Shown: positions 33,446-42,262 of the stretch, piece by piece
How the letters are laid out: each line of letters opens with the position of its first letter
How positions within the stretch are numbered: position 1 is the stretch's first letter
Source: WTFY01 sp965220895
GTDB taxonomy: Bacteria; Pseudomonadota; Gammaproteobacteria; UBA4575
DNA length: 64,000 bases
Direction: 5' to 3'
NCBI GenBank assembly: GCA_965220895.1
Contig: OZ244850.1
Location: 744,001 to 808,000, forward strand
Notes under the pieces: model-generated
What the model was told of the DNA's origin: nothing
What the model saw: the letters and a program-made list of their open reading frames with translations, nothing else
Databases searched by the model: none
Position numbers and translations under genes: made by a program

Positions 33446-34363
33446 ATGCCTGAAACCGGAGTTTTTTCGCGCCTGCGACAGGGTCTGCAAAAAACCAGAA
33501 ATGCACTGACCGGTGGCATCCCCGCAGCGGCATGGCGGGGCAACGGCGAGGACCTGCTCGGTGAACTGGAAGACCGCTTGCTGCTCGCGGACGTGGGGGT
33601 CGATGCGACCACCCGGATCATCGACGACCTGAAATCGCGCCTGCGTCGCAAGCGCAGCGGAGATCCGAAGAGTGCGGATGCACTCCTGCAGGAAAGCCTC
33701 GCAGAGATCATGTCCGCCTGCAACAAGCCCCTGCTGACCCGCGGCACCAAACCCTTCACCATGCTCGTGGTCGGCATCAACGGTGCAGGCAAGACTACCA
33801 CCATCGGCAAGATCGCGCACCGCCTGATCGGACAGGACCAGACCGTGATGCTGGCTGCCGGTGATACCTTTCGTGCGGCTGCAGTCGAACAGCTGCAATC
33901 CTGGGGGGAGAAAATCAAGGCCCCCGTGGTAGCACAGAAAAGCGGAGCGGACAGCGCGGCCGTCGTGTTCGATGCGTACCAGTCCGCCAAGGCACGCGAC
34001 GTCGATGTGCTGATCGCCGATACGGCCGGGCGGCTTCATACCCAGCAGAACCTGATGGACGAACTGCTCAAGATCAAGCGGGCCATGCAAAAAATCGAAC
34101 CCGAGGCCCCGCATGAAATCCTGCTGGTGATCGAAGCCGGCACCGGGCAAAATGCCCTGAAGCAGGCGCTTGGCTTTCACGAGGCCCTGAACCTGACCGG
34201 CCTGTGCGTGACCAAGCTGGATGGCACGGCCAAGGGCGGCACCGTGATTGCCATTGCAGACAGGCTGGAGATCCCGATTCGCTATATCGGTGTGGGCGAG
34301 GGCATCGACGACTTGCGCGTATTCGATGCCTACCGGTATGCCGAGGCCCTGCTGCACGGCTAG
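33446..34363 (+). CDS. ftsY: Signal recognition particle receptor FtsY
   Basis: The 305-residue protein has an NG domain: a short helical N region, then GINGAGKTTTIGKIAHRL (G1), DTFRAAAVEQL (G2), LIADTAGRLHTQ (G3), TKLDGTAKGG (G4) and GVGEGIDDLRVFD (G5). The long acidic A domain of E. coli FtsY is absent. It docks SRP-ribosome complexes at the membrane. It heads ftsY-ftsE-ftsX. Confidence 0.96.
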   Translation: MPETGVFSRLRQGLQKTRNALTGGIPAAAWRGNGEDLLGELEDRLLLADVGVDATTRIIDDLKSRLRRKRSGDPKSADALLQESLAEIMSACNKPLLTRGTKPFTMLVVGINGAGKTTTIGKIAHRLIGQDQTVMLAAGDTFRAAAVEQLQSWGEKIKAPVVAQKSGADSAAVVFDAYQSAKARDVDVLIADTAGRLHTQQNLMDELLKIKRAMQKIEPEAPHEILLVIEAGTGQNALKQALGFHEALNLTGLCVTKLDGTAKGGTVIAIADRLEIPIRYIGVGEGIDDLRVFDAYRYAEALLHG

Positions 34364-34388
34364 GCAAGGACGGAGTCAGCACGGATCG

Positions 34389-35060
34389 ATGATAGAACTG
34401 CAGAACGTTACCAAACGGTACCCGGGAAACCGCGACGCCCTGACGCAACTGGACCTGGTGCTCGAACGTGGCGAGATGGCCTTTCTCACCGGACCTTCGG
34501 GAGCGGGTAAAAGCACCCTGCTGAAACTGATCGCGGCCATCGAGCGCCCGACCCGGGGCCGGATTCTGATCAACCAGAAAAACATCACGCACATCCCGAA
34601 ACGCAAGATTCCGAACTTGCGAAGATTCATGGGCATCGTATTCCAGGACCATCACCTGCTGTATGACCGCAGCGTCTTCGACAACGTGTCGCTGCCGCTG
34701 CAGATCGCAGGGTACACCCGGGCCGAGATCAGCCGCCGGGTGCGCGCTGCGCTGGACAAGGTGGCGCTGCTGAACAAGGAAAAGGCCATGCCCATCACCT
34801 TGTCCGGGGGGGAACAGCAACGCGTCGGTATCGCACGCGCCGTGGTCCACAAGCCGGCCATCCTGCTGGCCGATGAACCGACCGGCAACCTGGACCCGGG
34901 ACTGTCGGCCGAGATCATGCGACTTTTTTCCGAGTTCAACCAGGTCGGGGTCACCGTGCTGATCGCCAGTCATGACCTGGACCTGATTTCCCGCCTCGGC
35001 AGACGCATCATCCGCCTGCAGGGCGGACAACGCATCAACGGACAGGCGCAGCAGGCCTGA
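34389..35060 (+). CDS. ftsE: Cell division ATP-binding protein FtsE
   Basis: The 223-residue ABC ATPase has Walker A GPSGAGKST, the ABC signature LSGGEQQRV and Walker B ILLADEPTGNLD. The ATG at 34389 (MIELQNVTKRYPGN) fits the family. It pairs with FtsX to control peptidoglycan hydrolases during division. Confidence 0.96.
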   Translation: MIELQNVTKRYPGNRDALTQLDLVLERGEMAFLTGPSGAGKSTLLKLIAAIERPTRGRILINQKNITHIPKRKIPNLRRFMGIVFQDHHLLYDRSVFDNVSLPLQIAGYTRAEISRRVRAALDKVALLNKEKAMPITLSGGEQQRVGIARAVVHKPAILLADEPTGNLDPGLSAEIMRLFSEFNQVGVTVLIASHDLDLISRLGRRIIRLQGGQRINGQAQQA

Positions 35061-35097
35061 TGGCTGGGGATGTGAAAGTACAGACCTTCGCAGGAAC

Positions 35098-36066
35098 ATG
35101 AAGGGACCCAGGCGTAGACCCTCGCCGAGCCGGCCGAATTCCCTGGCGCGACTTCGCGCACTGGTGCGCGAGCACCTGCGCAGCCTGGTATTCAGCCTCG
35201 GCAAGCTGTACCGCCACCCGTTCGCATCGACCCTGACCATCCTCGTGATCGCGGTGGCCCTGGCATTGCCGGCCTGCATGTACCTGTTGCTGGACAACCT
35301 GCAGGCGGTCACGGAAAAATGGGACGACTCCGGACAAATCACGCTGTTCCTGGACAGCGACAGCAGCGAGGCCGAGATCGGGAAACTGCGCACGCGCCTG
35401 GCCGCGCTCGAGGAGATCGAAAGCATCCGGTACGTGTCGGCCGAGCAGGCCCTGGCGGAGTTTCGCAGTCTCAGCAAGCTCGAATACCTGATCGAGGGGC
35501 TGGAGGAAAATCCGCTGCCGCCCACCCTGACCCTGACCCCGTTTGAGCAAGCCAAGCAGGCCGGTCACCTCGATCGGCTGGTGCAGGAACTTGCCACCTT
35601 TCCGGAGGTCGAGCAGGTGCAGCTCGACATGCAATGGCTGCAGCGGCTGCAGGCCATCACCGTCGTGGTGCACCGTGCGATCATGATGCTGGGCATCACG
35701 CTGGCCATCTCCGTGCTGCTGGTGGTCGGCAACAGCATCCGCCTGGACATCGAGAACCGGCGCGAGGAAATCGAGGTCGCCAAGCTGATCGGGGCGACCA
35801 ACCGTTTCGTGCGCAGGCCCTTTTTGTACGGCGGCATGTGGTACGGCCTGCTGGGCGGGGGCCTGGCGCTGTTGCTGGTGATGCTCGTGATGTACGTGAT
35901 CGAAGCGCCTGCACAACACCTGATCGGGCTGTACAACAGCAATTTCGAGCTGATTTTTCCGGACCTCGGGCAGGGCCTGGCCCTGGTCGCGACCAGCGTC
36001 GGGCTGGGCCTGCTGGGTTCATGGCTCGCGGTCGGTCGCCATATCGTGCGCATCGAACCCAGCTGA
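35098..36066 (+). CDS. ftsX: Cell division protein FtsX
   Basis: The 322-residue protein has four membrane helices, an N-terminal cytoplasmic basic stretch (MKGPRRRPSPSRPNSL), a periplasmic loop (ITLFLDSDSSEAEIGKLRTR) and the conserved region VGNSIRLDIENRREEIEVAK with LIGATNRFVRRPFLYGG. It is the permease-like partner of FtsE, 37 bp downstream of it. Confidence 0.95.
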   Translation: MKGPRRRPSPSRPNSLARLRALVREHLRSLVFSLGKLYRHPFASTLTILVIAVALALPACMYLLLDNLQAVTEKWDDSGQITLFLDSDSSEAEIGKLRTRLAALEEIESIRYVSAEQALAEFRSLSKLEYLIEGLEENPLPPTLTLTPFEQAKQAGHLDRLVQELATFPEVEQVQLDMQWLQRLQAITVVVHRAIMMLGITLAISVLLVVGNSIRLDIENRREEIEVAKLIGATNRFVRRPFLYGGMWYGLLGGGLALLLVMLVMYVIEAPAQHLIGLYNSNFELIFPDLGQGLALVATSVGLGLLGSWLAVGRHIVRIEPS

Positions 36067-36209
36067 GCACTCGCATCTGAACGGGTGGCGCAGCCCACGC
36101 AGGGGCGGGCCCCGAGAATCGAGCCGCCAGACTGCTCCGAAATATCCTGCAAAGCACCAGCCAGCCAACGATCATGGTATATAAATTGTTGATTTTGAAC
36201 GAATAAAAG

Positions 36210-36240
36210 TATTAGCACTCTATATAAAAGAGTGCTAATA
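36210..36240. promoter_or_regulatory. CIRCE operator (HrcA site) upstream of rpoH
   Basis: TTAGCACTC, 9 nt, GAGTGCTAA (36212-36220 and 36230-36238) is a perfect CIRCE consensus; the complementarity extends two bases further out on each side. The 9-nt spacer TATATAAAA looks like a -10 region, with TTGAAC at 36195 as a possible -35. HrcA binding here would cover the promoter of the following rpoH. Confidence 0.9.
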
Positions 36241-36294
36241 TTGGTGCTGAAGAAATTTGAACCGAACACTCCAACAGGGGAGAACCTGAGAATC

Positions 36295-37158
36295 GTGGCG
36301 ACATCCATACAACCCTTGCAAGCCTCGACGGCGATTTCCACGGCGAACCTGGACAGCTATATCGCCTCGACGTTGCAGATCCCGGTGCTGAGCGTGGAAG
36401 AGGAACGCGCCCTGGCGCTGCGCCTGTATGAAGACGATGATCTGGATGCGGCACGTACCCTGATCATTCACAACCTGCGTTTCGTGATCCACGTGGCGCG
36501 CGGGTACCTGGGGTACGGCCTGCCGCTGGCAGACCTGGTCCAGGAAGGCAATGTCGGGCTCATGAAGGCCGTCAACCGCTTCAACCCGCACAAGGGGGTT
36601 CGCCTGGTCTCGTTTGCGGTGCACTGGATTCGCGCCGAGATCCATGAGTTCGTACTGCGCAACTGGCGCATCGTCAAGGTTGCGACCACCAAGGCCCAGC
36701 GCAAGCTGTTCTTCAACCTGCGCAACTCCAAGAAGCGCCTGGCCTGGCTGAACCAGGAGGAGGTCGACACAGTCGCCAGGGAACTGGGGGTCAAGCGCAG
36801 CGAAGTGGTGGAGATGGAAAAGCGGCTCAGCAATCACGATCTCGGTTTTGACCAGGATCACGATGACCACGGGGACGAGTCCGGCCACTTCGCACCGGCG
36901 GCCTACCTGAGCCACGAAGAAGACAGCCCGGAACATCAGGCGGAAGCCGAGGACTGGGAATCCCACCAGGCCCGGCAGTTGCAGGCTGCACTGGACGTAC
37001 TGGACGCGCGCAGCCGGGACATCATCGCGCAACGCTGGTTGGGCGAGAAACGGGCCACCCTGCAGGAACTTGCCGCCAAGTACAAGGTTTCGGCCGAGCG
37101 CATACGCCAGTTGGAGAGCAACGCCATCCAGGCGCTCAAGGCTGCGGTCGTCAGCTGA
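36295..37158 (+). CDS. rpoH: RNA polymerase sigma-32 factor
   Basis: The 287-residue protein is read from the GTG (VATSIQPLQASTAISTANLD); an earlier GTG at 36232 lies inside the CIRCE arm and is unlikely. LDSYIASTLQIPVLSVEEER, the region 2 motif GYGLPLADLVQEGNVGLMKA, the RpoH box TTKAQRKLFFNLR and region 4.2 VSAERIRQLESNAIQ are all present. It directs heat-shock transcription. The CIRCE site adds HrcA repression to the usual sigma-32 controls. Confidence 0.95.
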   Translation: MATSIQPLQASTAISTANLDSYIASTLQIPVLSVEEERALALRLYEDDDLDAARTLIIHNLRFVIHVARGYLGYGLPLADLVQEGNVGLMKAVNRFNPHKGVRLVSFAVHWIRAEIHEFVLRNWRIVKVATTKAQRKLFFNLRNSKKRLAWLNQEEVDTVARELGVKRSEVVEMEKRLSNHDLGFDQDHDDHGDESGHFAPAAYLSHEEDSPEHQAEAEDWESHQARQLQAALDVLDARSRDIIAQRWLGEKRATLQELAAKYKVSAERIRQLESNAIQALKAAVVS

Positions 37159-37167
37159 TCGCAGGCG

Positions 37168-38208
37168 TTACCACCGCGTCTCGCTGCGGGCGAGATACAC
37201 CAGGGTTACCACACTGAGCAGCAGCAACGCGGCCCCGCCGTTGTGCATGACGGCCACCGCGACCGGCAGGTGCAAGACGATATTCGATACGCCCAGGGTC
37301 AACTGGACCAACAGTAACAGCAGGGTCACCACGCTGGTGAAACGCAACGAGGCCGTGGCACCGCTCGTGGCCAGCAGGTAGACCAGCAGTATCGCCCAGT
37401 AGGCGGCCACCACGACGGCCATGTAGCGGTGGCTCAGGTGAATGGCCGTACGTGCCGGATTGTCCAGCACCCCGAATTCATAATTGGTGCCGATGCCCCG
37501 CCAGAACACGAAGCCTTCCCTGAAATCCATGGGCGGCCACCACTGTCCCTGGCAGGTTGGAAAATCGGTACAGGCCAGCGCTGCGTAATTGGCACTGGTC
37601 CAGCCACCGAGAATGATCTGACCGATCAGCAACAGCAGGCCGATCACCAGCATCGGCAGGATCGCGGGATCGAGGCGCTGTCGGTAGATCAGCCGCTCGG
37701 TACCGGTCGCCAGATACGTCCACCACAGGAGCGACAACACGGCGAAGCCCCCGATCAGGTGCAGCATGACGATCACCGGCTTGAGCAACAGGGTCACCGT
37801 CCACATCCCGAGCAGGGACTGAAAAACCACGAGGAACACCAGGAACACCGGCAAGCTGACGGGCTGACCGGGGTCCTTGCGCTTGTGCAGGGCCATGGCG
37901 GCCATAAACACGATCAGAATGCCGAGGACGCCCGCAAGGTAACGGTGAATCATTTCTTTCCAGGCCTTGTCCGCTTCCACCGCACGCTCGGGGAAGGCCT
38001 GGTTGGCCTGCAGGATTTCCTGGGTCGATTCCGGAACTCCCAGCAGGTGACCGTAACATCCCGGCCAGTCCGGACAGCCCAGCCCGGCATCGGAAAGACG
38101 CACGTAGGCTCCCAGCACCACCACCAGCAAGGCCAGTGCACAACTGAACAGGGCCAGGGTGCGAAACCGGTTTATGCGCTTACTGTCCATCTGTCCCGTT
38201 ACACTCAT
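37168..38208 (-). CDS. ctaA: Heme A synthase (COX15/CtaA)
   Basis: The 346-residue protein (or 340 from an ATG at 38190) has eight membrane helices. It has YVRLSDAGLGCPDWPGCYG, the heme-ligand EMIHRYLAGVLG, VMLHLIGGFAVLS, WTSANYAALACTDFPTCQG, HLSHRYMAVVVAA and VMHNGGAALLLLS. It oxidises the C8 methyl of heme O to make heme A for aa3-type oxidase. It is transcribed toward rpoH and follows bioC. Confidence 0.92.
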   Translation of the reverse strand: MSVTGQMDSKRINRFRTLALFSCALALLVVVLGAYVRLSDAGLGCPDWPGCYGHLLGVPESTQEILQANQAFPERAVEADKAWKEMIHRYLAGVLGILIVFMAAMALHKRKDPGQPVSLPVFLVFLVVFQSLLGMWTVTLLLKPVIVMLHLIGGFAVLSLLWWTYLATGTERLIYRQRLDPAILPMLVIGLLLLIGQIILGGWTSANYAALACTDFPTCQGQWWPPMDFREGFVFWRGIGTNYEFGVLDNPARTAIHLSHRYMAVVVAAYWAILLVYLLATSGATASLRFTSVVTLLLLLVQLTLGVSNIVLHLPVAVAVMHNGGAALLLLSVVTLVYLARSETRW

Positions 38209-38272
38209 GCATACCTTCGGTGCGGTAATTTCCTTTGTCCGGCATCCACGACCGGTGGTCCCCTGCCGTCAC

Positions 38273-39160
38273 CTACCGCTGTCTGCCTTGCAGGTGCGCG
38301 ACCGGCACCCTGACCTCGTCGTCGTTTGCAGCTTCAAGAGCAGGGTCCGCCGACTTGCGGGCATACCCGTAAATCACTTCGTAGCTTGCCGGCAGCAAGC
38401 CACTGTCCTGGCGGTAATCCTCGTAGGCCTGCACCAGCGAGTTGTATTTCTGCCGACCCATCAGCCCCGATGCCGTGGGTTGTGCGGGGCCGAATTTGCC
38501 GCGGCTGCCGGTGTTTTTCAGGTCCTGCAGCAGTTGCGACAGGGATTGATATTGAATATCGATCATCTCCATGTCAACGACCGGGTCCGCGAAGCGCTCA
38601 GCCAACAGCAGATCGCCGATATCGTGCATGTCCACGAACTCGTGTACATGCCGGTAATCGTCCAGCCTCGCAAAACTGTCACGCAACTGGTGCAGGGTGT
38701 CGGGTCCGAACGTGGAAAATAACAGTACACCGTCGATGCGCAGCACCCGCATGCATTCTGAAAATACCTGCGACAGGTTGGCACACCACTGAAACGTCGA
38801 AGAGGAAAAAATCAGGTCGACCGAGCCGTCGGCAAAGGGCAACTGTTCGGCGTCATTGCACACCAGTGCGCCAGTGCATCCGGCATCCTGATGTTGGCGA
38901 CACCACAACAGCATGGGCAGGGCAAGATCGCAGGCCACCATCGAGCTGTTCGGAAAACGCAATGCCAGGCCCTTCAGGCTGCGACCGGTTGCAGTTCCGA
39001 TATCAAGCACACGTCGAGGCTGCAGCTTGAGCATGTCCACACGTTCAAGGGCACGTTCACATACCTCGTGTTGCAGCACTGCAGAGGAATCGTAACTGGC
39101 GGCGGCCTTTGCGAAATCATCGCGTACACGCCGCTTTCTTATGTCCGTGGGCTCACTCAT
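38273..39160 (-). CDS. bioC: Malonyl-ACP O-methyltransferase BioC
   Basis: The 295-residue SAM methyltransferase has VLDIGTATGRSLKGLA (SAM loop), DLALPMLLWCRQ, ADGSVDLIFSSSTFQWC and a C-terminal LKNTGSRGKF, all typical of BioC. It methylates malonyl-ACP so that fatty-acid synthesis can build pimeloyl-ACP for biotin. It overlaps bioH by 8 nt. Confidence 0.88.
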   Translation of the reverse strand: MSEPTDIRKRRVRDDFAKAAASYDSSAVLQHEVCERALERVDMLKLQPRRVLDIGTATGRSLKGLALRFPNSSMVACDLALPMLLWCRQHQDAGCTGALVCNDAEQLPFADGSVDLIFSSSTFQWCANLSQVFSECMRVLRIDGVLLFSTFGPDTLHQLRDSFARLDDYRHVHEFVDMHDIGDLLLAERFADPVVDMEMIDIQYQSLSQLLQDLKNTGSRGKFGPAQPTASGLMGRQKYNSLVQAYEDYRQDSGLLPASYEVIYGYARKSADPALEAANDDEVRVPVAHLQGRQR

Positions 39161-39923
39161 GGAGTTTGCTTTCCTCCACCCACCTCAGAAACTCTGCTGG
39201 ATGCGAAACAAACGGGGCATGCCCGGCCCGGGCGACACGCTCGAGTCGCGCATGCGGCCACATGCGACCCGTAGCTTCGGCGGTCTCGACAGGCAGTACC
39301 CGATCCTCCGCGCCGTGCAGCAAGTCGATGTGCAACTGCGAGAGCCCGGGGCCCGTGCGCATATCGACCTGCTCCAGCCAGTCCAGACCCCAGGCGATAT
39401 TCACGGCAGGATCCGGTGGAGCGGACAGGGCACGGCGCAGTGTCAAAAGCGTGGGTTTCGCGCGTTCACTGTTGACGACCTGCAGCGAACAGAATTTTTG
39501 CAGGGTCTGCAATGGTGCGTGCGCAAACTGCCGTGAAAAATCCTGCAGCGCCGCGGGCGCCATGGCATGGGGCCAGTCCTGCCCCACGGTGAACCTCGGG
39601 GCACTGGAGACCAGCATCACCCGCGCAACCCGACCGGGATGCTGCCGGGCATACAGCAAGGCCCACAGGCCTCCCAAGGACCAGCCCAGGAGACTGGCCA
39701 TCGGTGGCAACACCTCGGCAAGCAGCTGTACGCCCTGCTCGGTGCTGCCATCCCAGCGCATGTCGCGACTGTGTCCGTGCCCCGGCAGATCGATGCACCA
39801 GACCCGGTGCTGCTTACCCAGCTCACCGATCACCTCGCGCCAGATTTTCGAACTCGAACCCCATCCGTGTAACAATACAAGATTCGGACCCTGGCCGGAT
39901 TTTGAACAATACAGGTTAGACAC
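39153..39923 (-). CDS. bioH: Pimeloyl-ACP methyl ester carboxylesterase BioH
   Basis: The 256-residue alpha/beta hydrolase has LLHGWGSSSKIW (oxyanion region), DLPGHGHS, the nucleophile elbow LLGWSLGGLWAL, GAEDRVLPVETA with the acid, and GHAPFVSHP with the His. It removes the methyl group from pimeloyl-ACP methyl ester, the step after BioC. It is divergent from plsY with only 10 bp between starts. Confidence 0.9.
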   Translation of the reverse strand: MSNLYCSKSGQGPNLVLLHGWGSSSKIWREVIGELGKQHRVWCIDLPGHGHSRDMRWDGSTEQGVQLLAEVLPPMASLLGWSLGGLWALLYARQHPGRVARVMLVSSAPRFTVGQDWPHAMAPAALQDFSRQFAHAPLQTLQKFCSLQVVNSERAKPTLLTLRRALSAPPDPAVNIAWGLDWLEQVDMRTGPGLSQLHIDLLHGAEDRVLPVETAEATGRMWPHARLERVARAGHAPFVSHPAEFLRWVEESKLHE

Positions 39924-39933
39924 GGTACCTCGG

Positions 39934-40536
39934 ATGGGTGTAATCCTTCTTCAGATCGCAGTGGTTATTGCGGCATATCTGCTGGGCTCGATCAACAGTG
40001 CAGTCCTGTCCAGCAAGGCCCTGCACCTGACCGACCCGCGAACCGCCGGTTCCGGCAACCCCGGGGCCACCAACGTATTGCGCGTGGGCAACAAGTCCGC
40101 TGCGGCGATCACGTTGCTGGGCGATGTCCTGAAAGGCTACCTCCCGGTCTTGCTGACCGCCGTGCTCACGGATGACCCGCGGCTGGTGGCGACCGTCGGT
40201 CTGGCGGCACTGCTGGGTCATATCTTCCCGGTCTATTATCACTTTCGCGGCGGCAAAGGGGTAGCGACCACATTGGGTGTCCTGCTGGCGATGGACTGGC
40301 TTCTCGGCGTGTTCTGGGCCCTGGTCTGGCTGGCCACGGCCTTGCTGTTGCGGTATTCGTCCGTGGCCGCGATGACCGCCATGACGGCCACCGTGGTCCT
40401 CGCACTGGTAACCCCGTCCGAGCAGATGTGGACCGCCGGTGTCCTCGTGATCATCACGGCCCTGATTTTCTGGCGGCACCTCAGCAACATCCGTGACCTG
40501 CTTGCAGGAAAGGAGGTCCGGCTGGATGAGGATTAG
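39934..40536 (+). CDS. plsY: Acyl-phosphate glycerol-3-phosphate acyltransferase PlsY
   Basis: The 200-residue membrane protein has AYLLGSINSAVLSSK, the SGNPGATNVLRVGNK motif, LLGHIFPVYYHFRGGKGVAT and IFWRHLSNIRDLLAGKE. It makes lysophosphatidic acid from acyl-phosphate. The ATG at 39934 fits; longer readings run antisense to bioH. It ends one base before the tsaD stop. Confidence 0.95.
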   Translation: MGVILLQIAVVIAAYLLGSINSAVLSSKALHLTDPRTAGSGNPGATNVLRVGNKSAAAITLLGDVLKGYLPVLLTAVLTDDPRLVATVGLAALLGHIFPVYYHFRGGKGVATTLGVLLAMDWLLGVFWALVWLATALLLRYSSVAAMTAMTATVVLALVTPSEQMWTAGVLVIITALIFWRHLSNIRDLLAGKEVRLDED

Positions 40537-41547
40537 TCAGACATCCTCGAGCGCCCAGCGCGGCTGAACCCGGATCGAGAGCGGCTCCCGGCTGCCGCTT
40601 TGCAGCCTCAACAGGCCGAGCTGTGCGACCATGGCGGCATTGTCCGTACAGAATTCGGGGGCCGGAAAGATCACCTTCACATCCTGCTCGCCGAGTTGCC
40701 GCACCAGCTGTTGGCGCAGCTTCTGGTTCGCACCGACGCCACCGGCGACGACCAGCGTCTTGGCACCCGTATGCTTGATGGCGCGGGCGGACTTGATTCT
40801 CAGGGTGTCCACGACCGCGTCCTCGAAGGCCCGCGCCACGTCGGCGCGGTCCTGGGGGCCCGGCTTGGCAAGGCCTTTCAGGGTGTTCAGCACGTGGGTT
40901 TTCAGCCCGCTGAAACTGAAATCGAGCCCGGCGCGGTTCACCATCGGGCGGGGAAACACGAAACGTCCCGGGTCGCCCTGCCGGGCCAGCCGCTGGATCT
41001 GCGGCCCGCCCGGGTAGCCGAGACCCAGCATCAGCGCCACCTTGTCGAAGGCCTCGCCGACGGCATCATCAATGCTTTCTCCGAGCACGGTATAGCGTGC
41101 GACCGAACGGACCTCGACCAGCAGGGTGTGTCCTCCCGAGACCAGCAGTGCCACGTACGGGCAGGCGGGAGCGGCATCCTCCAGCAGGGGGGCCAGCAGG
41201 TGGGCCTCCATGTGATGCACTGCCACGGCCGGCTTGCCCAGCGCAAAGGCCAGGCTGCGACCGAGCCCGGCGCCCACCATCAGGGCCCCCATCAGTCCCG
41301 GCCCCGAGGTGTAGGCGATGGCGTCGATGTCCTCGTTCAGGGACAGCTGCGCCGTGCGCAGGGCCGTCTGGATCAGGGGGCCGAGCTTTCGAATATGGTC
41401 GCGTGAGGCCAGTTCCGGGACCACGCCCCCGTATTCGCTGTGCAGGGCCGACTGTGAATACAGGTGGTGTGCCAGCAGCCCCTGGCGTTCGCAGATCACG
41501 GCAACGGCGGTCTCGTCGCAGGAGGTTTCAATGCCCAATACTCGCAT
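40537..41547 (-). CDS. tsaD: tRNA N6-threonylcarbamoyladenosine transferase TsaD
   Basis: The 336-residue Kae1/YgjD protein starts MRVLGIETSCDETAVAV. It has the metal motif VHHMEAHLLAP, VSGGHTLLVEV, GEAFDKVALMLGLGYPGGP and VVAGGVGANQKLR. It completes the t6A37 modification of ANN-decoding tRNAs. It is divergent from the rpsU side, as in many gammaproteobacteria. Confidence 0.96.
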   Translation of the reverse strand: MRVLGIETSCDETAVAVICERQGLLAHHLYSQSALHSEYGGVVPELASRDHIRKLGPLIQTALRTAQLSLNEDIDAIAYTSGPGLMGALMVGAGLGRSLAFALGKPAVAVHHMEAHLLAPLLEDAAPACPYVALLVSGGHTLLVEVRSVARYTVLGESIDDAVGEAFDKVALMLGLGYPGGPQIQRLARQGDPGRFVFPRPMVNRAGLDFSFSGLKTHVLNTLKGLAKPGPQDRADVARAFEDAVVDTLRIKSARAIKHTGAKTLVVAGGVGANQKLRQQLVRQLGEQDVKVIFPAPEFCTDNAAMVAQLGLLRLQSGSREPLSIRVQPRWALEDV

Positions 41548-41696
41548 GCAAGCGCCTTGATGTGGTTCGTTGCAGCAAACATAGCACGGATTTTTACCGG
41601 GCGATCGCCGAACCTGCAGGCCGGGCGGGAAAGAACACGGTCCACCTTCCCCGATCAGGTTTGCAATCCGGTTCGCGCGTCATTAGCCTCCGGGCC

Positions 41697-41825
41697 ATGA
41701 GACGAGTCCTTGCGCTCATCAAGCAACTGCTTTCACTGGTTTTTGAAACCGCGATTAAATGGTTCACCTGGGTGGTTCTTCTGCTCGGCATTTTCATGTT
41801 CCTTGTATATCTGTCGAATCCTTAA
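41697..41825 (+). CDS. Possible 42-residue membrane protein
   Basis: The ORF gives MRRVLALIKQLLSLVFETAI and a hydrophobic helix WVVLLLGIFMFLVYL. It lies upstream of the rpsU promoter on the same strand. I do not recognise it. The positive N-terminus and single helix look like a real small membrane protein, but chance is possible. Confidence 0.4.
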   Translation: MRRVLALIKQLLSLVFETAIKWFTWVVLLLGIFMFLVYLSNP

Positions 41826-41860
41826 GGCGAGCGAATCCATTGTTTCTGCTCAAAATATAT

Positions 41861-41888
41861 TTGAAATATAGGAACCTGCCGGTATAAT
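41861..41888 (+). promoter_or_regulatory. Sigma-70 promoter for rpsU
   Basis: TTGAAA (41861-41866), 16 nt, TATAAT (41883-41888), ATG at 41935. Near-consensus. Confidence 0.75.
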
Positions 41889-41934
41889 CGCGGTTCTTTT
41901 TGGTTTGAGCATCCCAGGATCAGGACAGTATTGA

Positions 41935-42150
41935 ATGCCCGGTGTACGCGTAAAAGAAAATGAACCGTTCGACTTTGCCTTGCGGCGATTTCGACGCTCC
42001 TGCGAAAAAGCGGGCATCATTACCGAAGTACGCCGACGCGAATACTATGAAAAGCCGACCGAGGTGCGCAAACGCAAAGCAGCCGCAGCCGTCAAGCGCA
42101 ACCTGAAGCGCGTGGCGCGAACCAGCCTGCGACGTCGCCGACTCTACTGA
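41935..42150 (+). CDS. rpsU: 30S ribosomal protein S21
   Basis: The 71-residue basic protein MPGVRVKENEPFDFALRRFR contains the S21 motif RRREYYEKPTEVRKRKAAAA and ends RTSLRRRRLY. In many relatives dnaG follows directly; here hemE follows and dnaG is about 20 kb away. Confidence 0.97.
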   Translation: MPGVRVKENEPFDFALRRFRRSCEKAGIITEVRRREYYEKPTEVRKRKAAAAVKRNLKRVARTSLRRRRLY

Positions 42151-42180
42151 ATCCCCTGCGGCCTGCCACCCGAGTGAGGA

Positions 42181-42195
42181 GCCCGTAGTTCGGGC
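42181..42195. repeat. Hairpin after rpsU
   Basis: GCCCG-TAGTT-CGGGC forms a 5-bp stem 30 nt past the rpsU stop, without a T-run. A possible transcript end or attenuator. Confidence 0.3.
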
Positions 42196-42262
42196 ATGCA
42201 GATGTGCGCAAGCGGACCCGCTCTGGTGATAAATCCCCGTTTGCCGCTATACTCGATGCGCT

